Source: Euryarchaeota archaeon UBA13
GTDB taxonomy: Archaea > Thermoplasmatota > Poseidoniia > Poseidoniales > Poseidoniaceae
Assembly (NCBI GenBank): GCA_002495945.1
Contig: DAHU01000077.1
Span: 2,674-9,694 of the forward strand
Reading direction: 5' to 3'
DNA length: 7,021 nucleotides
The translations under genes were made by a program, and so were the position numbers. Positions 1 through 6,345 of the stretch are shown one piece after another (positions within the stretch are counted from its first letter, which is position 1; each line of letters opens with the position of its first letter). A model generated the notes under the pieces. The model had not been told where the DNA came from and searched no databases. It worked only from the letters and a program-made list of their open reading frames with translations.

Positions 1-4
1 CTAA

Positions 5-132
5 GCCGGGGTGGCGTAGTTGGTAGCGCGTCGGACTCATAGGGCAGCCTTCAAGGCATTCGTATGACGTGCAACCCTTGCGGTGTCTGAGACATCCGAA
101 GGTCGCGGGTTCAAGCCCCGCTCCCGGCACCA
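5..132 (+). tRNA. Elongator tRNA-Met (anticodon CAU), intron-containing, CCA encoded
   Basis: The cloverleaf closes fully once a 52-nt intron (42-93) is removed. The acceptor stem is 5-11 with 122-128 (one G-U pair), the D stem is 14-17 with 26-29, the anticodon stem is 31-35 with 95-99, and the T stem is 105-109 with 117-121 around a TTCAAGC loop. The discriminator is A129 and CCA is encoded at 130-132; the mature RNA would be 76 nt. The anticodon CAT is at 38-40. The first pair is G-C, not the A-U expected of an archaeal initiator, and the anticodon stem lacks the initiator's three consecutive G-C pairs, so I call it elongator Met. CAU can also belong to tRNA-Ile2 with modified C34, but the acceptor and D-arm sequence resemble known euryarchaeal elongator Met tRNAs, which often carry an intron at this site. 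Its own promoter lies outside the window. Confidence 0.93.
42..93 (+). other. tRNA-Met intron at canonical position 37/38 with bulge-helix-bulge splice motif
   Basis: The splice sites are read directly from a textbook bulge-helix-bulge fold. CTCA (36-39, including most of the anticodon) pairs with TGAG (88-91) as the 4-bp central helix. The 5' bulge is TAG (40-42), cut after A41, and the 3' bulge is ACA (92-94), cut after C93. The inner flanking helix is GGCA (43-46) with TGTC (84-87), and the outer one is the anticodon stem. The tRNA splicing endonuclease would cut both bulges. Inside the intron, three small stem-loops follow one another at 47-57, 61-69 and 71-81. Confidence 0.9.
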
Positions 133-191
133 TAACAATTGGTCTATTCTAAGCAATACTTGCTATTAGTACACCGATTTTAATCAATAGT

Positions 192-203
192 GAAACTTAT
201 AAT
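192..203 (+). promoter_or_regulatory. Putative archaeal TATA box with purine-rich BRE, promoter of the ABC-carboxylase operon
   Basis: CTTATAAT at 196-203 fits the archaeal TATA-box pattern and is preceded by GAAA at 192-195, which could serve as a TFB recognition element. Transcription would start roughly 25 nt downstream, near 225-230. That leaves a leader of about 10-15 nt before the ATG at 241. The placement is by eye; no transcript data support it. Confidence 0.45.
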
Positions 204-240
204 TATCCGTTATTTGGATTTGTTTGATTGTGGTCATAAC

Positions 241-921
241 ATGAAATTACTAGTTAAAATGGAAAATCTGCAAAGATATTACGAGACTCCAGCGGGGGTA
301 GTAAAGGCTCTTGACGGGATTAATTTGGAAATTAGAACTGGTGAGAGAGTCATTCTTCTGGGACCTTCTGGTTCAGGCAAAACCACTCTGTTGAACTGTT
401 TGTCTGCTTTGGATAGCCCAACTGACGGTACATACACATTTGACGCCAATGACGTCCCACGCAATGCCTCGGAATCGATGACCTCCTTTAGAAGAGAAAA
501 CATCGGGTATGTATTTCAATTCTTCAATCTGCTACAAGATTTAACGGTACTTGAGAACATCCTTCTTATTCAAGAATTAGCAGGTCAAAAAGACATACCC
601 AGAGCCGAAGAACTGCTCCGTTTAGTTGGCCTCGAGGGTGAAATAAACCGATTTCCAGGTGAAATTAGTGGCGGTCAACAACAGCGTGTCGCCATCGCAA
701 GAAGTATCGCAAAGCGGCCTAATCTGCTACTTGGTGATGAACTAACTGGTAACCTCGATACAGAAACCTCACAGAAAGTTATGACTGCTCTAGTTAAGGC
801 TTGCGAACAAGAAAACATTACTGCAGTATTTGTCACTCACGATGAAGGCTTGGTCCAATACGCAACAAGAGTAATTAGAATCGATAGCGGCAAGATAGTT
901 TCTGATGAATTAACAAACTAA
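241..921 (+). CDS. ABC transporter ATP-binding protein, MacB/LolD family
   Basis: Cytoplasmic ATPase that would dimerise and power the FtsX-type permease encoded next. Counting from the ATG at 241 (226 aa), the motifs appear in order: Walker A GPSGSGKTT at 41-49, Q-loop glutamine at 93 in YVFQFFNLL, signature ISGGQQQR at 142-149, Walker B LLLGDE ending in catalytic Glu167, D-loop GNLD at 170-173, and switch histidine His200 in FVTHDE. The length and the FFNLL...LTVLEN stretch are typical of the MacB/LolD branch. The reading frame stays open upstream to a GTG at 190, but that would add 17 residues with no family counterpart and would start inside the likely promoter. A third option is ATG 259, which begins nearer the usual first beta strand. 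No Shine-Dalgarno motif precedes 241, as expected for a first gene with a very short leader. Walker B reads GDELTG where ADEPTG is usual. The substrate is not predictable from the ATPase. Confidence 0.93.
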   Translation: MKLLVKMENLQRYYETPAGVVKALDGINLEIRTGERVILLGPSGSGKTTLLNCLSALDSPTDGTYTFDANDVPRNASESMTSFRRENIGYVFQFFNLLQDLTVLENILLIQELAGQKDIPRAEELLRLVGLEGEINRFPGEISGGQQQRVAIARSIAKRPNLLLGDELTGNLDTETSQKVMTALVKACEQENITAVFVTHDEGLVQYATRVIRIDSGKIVSDELTN

Positions 922-934
922 TCTTAGGATTATT

Positions 935-941
935 GAGGTGA
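935..941 (+). promoter_or_regulatory. Shine-Dalgarno site of the permease gene
   Basis: GAGGTGA ends 4 nt before the ATG at 946 and is a strong match to the anti-Shine-Dalgarno end of 16S rRNA. It fixes the permease start and shows that internal genes of this operon can use leadered initiation. Confidence 0.8.
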
Positions 942-945
942 CAAA

Positions 946-3387
946 ATGTCTGTTCTGTTAAACAAACGATTAGCCAGAAGTTTGTGGCGGACAAAGTTAC
1001 GTTTGTTTGCAGTTATTTTTATGGTGTCGGTAGGTGTTTTTGCTGGCCTAACCTTCGGCGGCTATTCACACAATTTAAGTGGCATGTACGACACTATGCA
1101 CGCCGATGATGAAGATGGTGCAAATTTAGCGGATTTATGGATTGATAATCGAAGCACAACGTGGACTGCTCAACAAGTATCGAACTTTTGTCAGGAATTG
1201 GAAAACTCGTGGGATAATGATGACTTTGGCCTAGACTCATGTGAAGGAAGAAATATTGTTCCGGGAACTATGTTCCACAATACCAGTGAGGAGGACAAAA
1301 TAATCAATTCAATTTGGCATGGAATTGATGATGGTGACAATACGAACCGGGTATGGATGCCAAATGGGCACTCTGCAGGCAGGCTTGCATCATCTGCCAA
1401 TGAAATTGTTATCGATGCACACGTCGTTGAACCCCTTGAGTTATCAATCGGTGACAACATAACTATCGGTGCTGGTTCGTCTACTGCTGAGTTCACAATT
1501 GTCGGCTATGGCTACCACCCAGTACACATTTTCATGGCACCAGAGGGATCCCTATTTCCGCCTGAAGCTGGCGAATATGTAGTCGGCTACCTATCGAAGT
1601 CCGGTATGGCAAGGTTAACTGGCGGAACCATAGGAGACAGTAATACAATATTGCTCGATGTTGAAAATACTCCATCATTTGATCTACCAGACACTAAAAA
1701 ATTCGAAGGAGAGCCAATAGATAACATCAAGTCAATGGTTGAAGATTCGCTCAGCGAAACTCAACTTGATGCGAGGGTAAGAGACCGTGGACAAGTTGAG
1801 CAAGTTGAAATCATGCGCCAAGATTTGGAGGGAGCCAACCGCATGGCAACACCATTCACCGTCATGATTGCAGCAATCGCGTCAATCACAATCATCCTTA
1901 GCCTTCAGCGTCTAGTGCAAAGTCAATCAAAAGAAATTGCAGTACTCAGAACCCTTGGCGTGGAAAGAAAATCACTACTTAGCGGATACTTATATGCTCC
2001 CGTAATCATTGGTGCTATTGGTTCGCTGATTGGTTGTTTAATCGGGCCATGGGGCATGAATGCGATGCTGGATTTCTACCAAGACATCGTGGGCGTGCCA
2101 ATCATCAACAGAGAAATTCCTTCTTCACTATACCTAGCAATAATTACGCCCACGATGATTGTGGTGTTAATATCTGGAATTTTCCCAGCCATAAAAGCGA
2201 GTAGGATTAATCCCTTGGAAATACTAAGCGGGCAAAATACAATTAGAGTCGGCTCTAAATTCTTGAAGAAATTAACCTCCTGGATGCCAACCACACTCGG
2301 TTTGAGTGTTCGGTCAAGCCTTAGAAGACCATTGCGATTATCGATGACATTTGTCGCAGTCGGCATCTCATTGATGTTATTTGGCTCGATACAAATGATG
2401 TCAGCTGGAATCGAGAATACGCTAGTTGGCGGAATAGAGGATGACCAAAACTGGGATGCTCAAGTATTCATTAACCCGGAAGGCGAGTATGAGGTTATTG
2501 AATGGGCACAAGGCGTCAATGCAAGTTTTGAACTACTGATTGAAATGCCATTAGGCACCGTAGAGGATAATGACGGTGTCGAACGAATGTTCACTGTTGT
2601 AGGATTGGACGATTATAACTCTGGCATGCGTTCAGTCCAACTCCTCGAAGGAACAAAGCCTATCGACAAAAATTCTATTCCACAGGTGATGATGGATGAC
2701 GGTTCAATGCAGTTTCTGGATTGGGAAATCAATGATGTTCAAGCGGTAATGATAAACGGTGTCGCCCAAAATGTAGAGATTGTCGGCACAACCAAAGGTG
2801 ATTTTTCACGAACGATGTATTTCCTACGATCTGACCTCAGTGACATTACGGGAATCAATGCTACCTCAGTTTACTTAGAACTCCCCGAAGGGGTTCAGGT
2901 TACAAGCGAAGTGGGGGAAGTTTCAGTAGGTGTTGTTGAACGACAAAGTCTGATCGACGGAGTTGAGAGTTTAATCGAACAGCAAACCCAGATTTTCCAA
3001 GCGATAATGTACCTTGGATTACTATTCACCACTGCCGTGATGCTCAATACGATGATTATGAACGTTGCAGAGCGGGATTTCGAACTTGCCACCCTGAGGG
3101 TATTGGGAGCCTCTACAACACGCCTAGGTTTGATGCTATTATTCGAGAGTTTGATCATTGGCATAATCGGCGGAATTGTCGGAGTAGCATTCGCCTACGG
3201 AGGAGCCATTGGCCTTGCGGCTTCTTTCTCTTCATGGCAGTTCTATGTCCCGGTTGAAATAGTTCCCAGCGTAGCATATCAACTAATGGGATTAGTAGTA
3301 ATCATTGCAGTTGCAATGACTCCAATTGGCATCTGGAGACTTCGCCGCATGGACCTTGTTGAAAAGGTAAAAGACCTATCTCAGTGA
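946..3387 (+). CDS. FtsX-like/MacB-type ABC transporter permease, tandem two-module form
   Basis: Membrane partner of the upstream ATPase (24-nt gap). The 813-aa protein holds two MacB-like modules in one chain. Module 1 has a membrane segment at about 18-38, an extracytoplasmic domain of about 260 residues (39-301), and three membrane segments near 302-320, 350-372 and 395-417. Module 2 has a membrane segment at about 467-487, a second external domain (about 488-682), and three segments near 683-705, 731-755 and 776-797. Each module carries the FtsX coupling-helix signature after its second membrane segment: KEIAVLRTLGV at 329-339 and RDFELATLRVLGAS at 710-723. Module 1 ends with the characteristic ASRINPLEILSG at 418-429. 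The protein is a pseudodimer, so one copy could pair with an ATPase homodimer. The first external domain is acidic at its start (DDED at 54-57) and has Cys82 and Cys99, which could form a disulfide. Family members export lipids, peptides or lipoproteins, or act by mechanotransmission; the substrate here is unknown. Confidence 0.92.
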   Translation: MSVLLNKRLARSLWRTKLRLFAVIFMVSVGVFAGLTFGGYSHNLSGMYDTMHADDEDGANLADLWIDNRSTTWTAQQVSNFCQELENSWDNDDFGLDSCEGRNIVPGTMFHNTSEEDKIINSIWHGIDDGDNTNRVWMPNGHSAGRLASSANEIVIDAHVVEPLELSIGDNITIGAGSSTAEFTIVGYGYHPVHIFMAPEGSLFPPEAGEYVVGYLSKSGMARLTGGTIGDSNTILLDVENTPSFDLPDTKKFEGEPIDNIKSMVEDSLSETQLDARVRDRGQVEQVEIMRQDLEGANRMATPFTVMIAAIASITIILSLQRLVQSQSKEIAVLRTLGVERKSLLSGYLYAPVIIGAIGSLIGCLIGPWGMNAMLDFYQDIVGVPIINREIPSSLYLAIITPTMIVVLISGIFPAIKASRINPLEILSGQNTIRVGSKFLKKLTSWMPTTLGLSVRSSLRRPLRLSMTFVAVGISLMLFGSIQMMSAGIENTLVGGIEDDQNWDAQVFINPEGEYEVIEWAQGVNASFELLIEMPLGTVEDNDGVERMFTVVGLDDYNSGMRSVQLLEGTKPIDKNSIPQVMMDDGSMQFLDWEINDVQAVMINGVAQNVEIVGTTKGDFSRTMYFLRSDLSDITGINATSVYLELPEGVQVTSEVGEVSVGVVERQSLIDGVESLIEQQTQIFQAIMYLGLLFTTAVMLNTMIMNVAERDFELATLRVLGASTTRLGLMLLFESLIIGIIGGIVGVAFAYGGAIGLAASFSSWQFYVPVEIVPSVAYQLMGLVVIIAVAMTPIGIWRLRRMDLVEKVKDLSQ

Positions 3388-4778
3388 AGCGAACTCTTGA
3401 TGAGCCGTCAATTCTTGGCAACATCATGGTCGATATCCCTGATATTGGACATAATGTCCGAATCGAAGTAGACGGCCATAATGGAAAAACCACTCACGAA
3501 GGTGTTATTCTACACCCAGCAGCGCCTAACCACATTACGATTAAGTTAGCCAATGGTTACAATGCGAGCTACAAGTTAGAGGAAATTATTGCCATAGAGA
3601 TTCTTGGGGTACTTGGTGATGATAGCAAAGTAAATTATTCAAAACTAGAGTTTAATGAGGATTTACCAAGGATACGAATCATTCACACTGGAGGTACCAT
3701 TGCTTCGAAAGTCGACTACAAAACTGGAGCAGTAGTAGCAAAGTTTGAGCCCGAGGAACTGGTCAGCACGATTCCCGAATTGGCTCAAATTGCCAACATT
3801 GATGCCGTCAAAATTGGCAACATGTTCAGTGATGACATTCGTTGTCAGCATTGGAATAAGATGATTGACGCCACCAAGCAAGCATTTGATGAAGGCTGTG
3901 ATGGCGTAGTGATTACCCATGGTACTGACACATTACACATTACCTCCGCTGCTATGTGCTTTGCGTGGTCTGGAGAAGGTAAAGCACCACCTGGAATAAT
4001 TGCCTTAGTCGGCTCTCAACGTTCGTCTGACCGTGGTTCATCAGATGCGTCAGAGAATCTCATTTCAGCAATCTATTGGGCTGCACATGGGCCAAAACCG
4101 AAAGCGATTAGAGGTGATTCTGCAGTGGTTGTTATGCACACATCAAGCCATGACGGCACATGCTCTATTCTACCAGGAACTGGCGTGAGGAAACTTCACA
4201 CCACGCGCAGAGATGCGTTCCGAAATGTCAACAGTCAGCCATTGGCTTACGTGAATATCGACGGTGGTAAACCAAGCATAGTTATGGATACCACTTACCA
4301 AAGTGAATTAGAACAAACCGAATTAGTGGTAAGTGATAGTCCGAGAAAATACTCACAAGATGTGAGAATCGCTCAGTTTATTGCTGGACCATATCTGCAC
4401 GAACAGGAGATTGAATCAATTGTCTCCAACGGCGTGCAGGCAATCATTATTCACGGCACTGGACTTGGACACCTACCAATCGACGATCCGGGCAAAGATG
4501 CTCCAGAGAATACTAAGGTTTGGCGTGCACTAACTCGTTGTGTCAATCGTAATATCCCGGTAGTAATTACCTCGCAGTGCTTGCATGGACCTATTGACAT
4601 GAATGTATATTCCAAAGGCAGAAAGCAACAAGAAATGGGTTTGCTTGGCCATGGTAGCGTGACTTCTCCAGACAGCACCGTGGTAAAAGTTCACTATGCA
4701 CTATCAAATGACAAAGACGTTGCAACATTGCTGGTGAAGAATTTGTGTGGCGAGAATCTCAATGTTCTGAGAGAGTGA
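3384..4778 (+). CDS. gatD: Glutamyl-tRNA(Gln) amidotransferase subunit D (asparaginase-type)
   Basis: Glutaminase subunit of the archaeal GatDE amidotransferase. It releases ammonia from an amide donor so that GatE can convert Glu-tRNA(Gln) to Gln-tRNA(Gln) in the cytoplasm. The 464-aa protein has the GatD layout: a small N-terminal beta domain (about 20-75, NVRIEVDG...HEGVILHP), then an L-asparaginase-like domain from about residue 96. Catalytic residues are all visible: Thr105 in HTGGTIAS, Thr181-Asp182 in THGTDT, and Lys270 in GVRKLHTTRRDAF. Further family blocks are GSQRSSDRGSSDASENL (210-226) and HGTGLGHLP (357-365). The N-terminal domain separates it from plain asparaginases. The GTG start overlaps the permease stop as GTGA, suggesting translational coupling. 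An ATG at 3426 would shorten it by 14 residues and also keep the beta domain; neither start has a clear ribosome binding site. gatE is not in the window. Confidence 0.95.
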   Translation: MKRTLDEPSILGNIMVDIPDIGHNVRIEVDGHNGKTTHEGVILHPAAPNHITIKLANGYNASYKLEEIIAIEILGVLGDDSKVNYSKLEFNEDLPRIRIIHTGGTIASKVDYKTGAVVAKFEPEELVSTIPELAQIANIDAVKIGNMFSDDIRCQHWNKMIDATKQAFDEGCDGVVITHGTDTLHITSAAMCFAWSGEGKAPPGIIALVGSQRSSDRGSSDASENLISAIYWAAHGPKPKAIRGDSAVVVMHTSSHDGTCSILPGTGVRKLHTTRRDAFRNVNSQPLAYVNIDGGKPSIVMDTTYQSELEQTELVVSDSPRKYSQDVRIAQFIAGPYLHEQEIESIVSNGVQAIIIHGTGLGHLPIDDPGKDAPENTKVWRALTRCVNRNIPVVITSQCLHGPIDMNVYSKGRKQQEMGLLGHGSVTSPDSTVVKVHYALSNDKDVATLLVKNLCGENLNVLRE

Positions 4779-4779
4779 T
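4775..4779 (+). promoter_or_regulatory. Probable Shine-Dalgarno site of the carboxyltransferase gene, overlapping the gatD stop
   Basis: GTGAT at 4775-4779 can pair with the 3' end of 16S rRNA and lies 3 nt before the ATG at 4783. It includes the gatD stop codon TGA (4776-4778). Termination of gatD and initiation of the next gene are therefore likely coupled. Confidence 0.5.
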
Positions 4780-4782
4780 AAT

Positions 4783-6345
4783 ATGGGAAATCGAACCAAC
4801 CAAAAACTCGACGAATTGCGCCAGAAGCGTAACGAAGCAAGGCTGGGTGGTGGCCTCAAAAAACAGGAAGCGATTCGAAAAACCGGGCGTGGTACTGCCC
4901 GTGACCGAATCGGTTTACTACTTGATGAGGATTCATTCATTGAAATTGATTCATTCGTCACCCACAGAACTGTTGACCACAACATGTTTTTGCATGAAAC
5001 TTTAGGCGACGGCGTGGTTGCCGGCCACGGAACGATAGATGGCCGTAGAGTATACTGCTTCGCACAGGATTTCAGTGTTCATGGCGGCAGCATGGGTGAG
5101 ACCCACGCAAAGAAAATCGCTAAGATTGTTGAGATGGCAGAGCGGGCAAAAGTACCGATTATTGGCATGTGGGATGGCGGAGGCCAAAGGGCACATGACG
5201 GAATTTCAGGACTAGCTGGCACTGGCGAACTGCTGGACCGACTGGTTCAATGCAGTGGCCGAGTGCCAATAATTAGCCTCGTGCTAGGGCCAGTTGTCGG
5301 AGTATCCTCATTAGCTGCTGGCTTAGCAGATTTCACTATACTAGGCGATGAACACGGACAATTATTCCTCTCATCACCACTCGAAACACCCGAAGTGATT
5401 GAGGGAGAAATTGACGCTCAAGGGCTTGGAGGTGCAAATTTGCACGCATCACGTTCCGGAATTGCATGTTTAATTGCTGATGACGATGAAGATGCGTGCG
5501 AAATGGCGGCAGAAATACTTGGTTTCCTACCGGACCACAATGGCGCTGTAGCCCCCTATATCGAAACGGCAGACCCCAGTGATAGGCTCAATGAAGACCT
5601 TGAAACTTTAGTACCTGATAATCCAAACCGCCCATACGACATGGTGAAGGTAGTCGAAGAGATAGTCGATGACGGCCACTTCATGGAACTTTTTGAGTCA
5701 TATGCGGACAATATTATCATCGGTTTTGCAAGGTTAGGAGGCAGAACAGTCGGAGTGATAGGTAACCAGCCTAAGGTTCTAGCCGGGTGTTTAGACATTG
5801 ACGCTTCGATTAAAGCCGCCCGTTTTATTCGTACTTGTGATGCATTCAATGTCCCACTGTTAACCCTTGAGGATGTTCCAGGTTTCTTGCCGGGAGTAGT
5901 ACAGGAATGGGGTGGCATCATTCGACATGGCGCTAAGTTGTTATTTGCCTATGCTGAAGCGACGGTACCAAAATTGACTCTAGTAACGAGAAAAGCGTAC
6001 GGCGGTGCTTATTTGGCAATGTCATGCAAACATCTGCGGAGTGACTACAACATTGCTTGGCCTACTGCAGAACTTGCAGTAATGGGAGCAGAAGGCGCAG
6101 TCAATATCATTCATCGACGAGAAATTAAGGCTGCTGATGATGATGAGAAGGAAAACGTTCGCTCACAGTTAGTTGATGAGTACAAGGCAAAGTTTGGCGA
6201 CCCATATGTTGCAGCAAGAAATGGATGGCTAGATGACGTGATAGAGCCAAGTGAATCGAGAATGCGGTTGATAAGAGCCTTGAACATTCTACGCTCAAAA
6301 CGTGAATGGAGTCCGCCTAAGAAACATGGCAATATACCGTTGTGA
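4783..6345 (+). CDS. Acyl-CoA carboxylase, carboxyltransferase (beta) subunit of the PccB/AccD/MmdA family
   Basis: Carboxyltransferase that moves CO2 from carboxybiotin to an acyl-CoA such as propionyl- or acetyl-CoA, usually as a hexamer with a biotin carboxylase and biotin carrier protein. At 520 aa it is the normal length for the family. It has two crotonase-like halves. The N half contains GRGTARDRIGLLLD (36-48), FSVHGGSMGE (97-106) and a divergent oxyanion loop GPVVGV (169-174). The C half contains NQPKVLAG (328-335), EDVPGFLPG (363-371), the QEWGGIIRHGAKLLFAYAEA block (374-392... within one conserved helix), RKAYGGAY (403-410) with the C-side oxyanion glycine, and AWPTAELAVMGAEGAV (425-440). 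Residue 411 is Leu, where propionyl-specific enzymes carry Asp. Four bases separate it from gatD. Biotin carboxylase and carrier genes are absent here, so a decarboxylase subunit of MmdA type cannot be excluded. Substrate therefore uncertain; family assignment secure. Confidence 0.93.
   Translation: MGNRTNQKLDELRQKRNEARLGGGLKKQEAIRKTGRGTARDRIGLLLDEDSFIEIDSFVTHRTVDHNMFLHETLGDGVVAGHGTIDGRRVYCFAQDFSVHGGSMGETHAKKIAKIVEMAERAKVPIIGMWDGGGQRAHDGISGLAGTGELLDRLVQCSGRVPIISLVLGPVVGVSSLAAGLADFTILGDEHGQLFLSSPLETPEVIEGEIDAQGLGGANLHASRSGIACLIADDDEDACEMAAEILGFLPDHNGAVAPYIETADPSDRLNEDLETLVPDNPNRPYDMVKVVEEIVDDGHFMELFESYADNIIIGFARLGGRTVGVIGNQPKVLAGCLDIDASIKAARFIRTCDAFNVPLLTLEDVPGFLPGVVQEWGGIIRHGAKLLFAYAEATVPKLTLVTRKAYGGAYLAMSCKHLRSDYNIAWPTAELAVMGAEGAVNIIHRREIKAADDDEKENVRSQLVDEYKAKFGDPYVAARNGWLDDVIEPSESRMRLIRALNILRSKREWSPPKKHGNIPL

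Noticed and set aside
61..91. Box C/D guide RNA inside the tRNA intron (CTGA at 87-90)
   Set aside because: The CTGA lies within the splice helices, and the nearest C-box-like sequence (TATGACG) departs from RTGATGA at several positions. No D'/C' pair is visible.
5..132. Initiator tRNA-Met or tRNA-Ile2 as the identity of the CAU tRNA
   Set aside because: The G1-C72 pair and the absence of three consecutive G-C pairs in the anticodon stem speak against initiator. Ile2 cannot be formally excluded, but the acceptor and D-arm sequence fit elongator Met.
133..189. Terminator after the tRNA
   Set aside because: Only a T4 run occurs near 178-181, with no stem; too weak to call.
190..240. N-terminal 17-residue extension of the ABC ATPase from the GTG at 190
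   Set aside because: It has no family counterpart, no ribosome binding site, and would start upstream of or within the likely TATA element.
4745..5005. Short rightward frame across the gatD-carboxylase junction
   Set aside because: It overlaps two well-supported genes in another frame and has no recognisable features.
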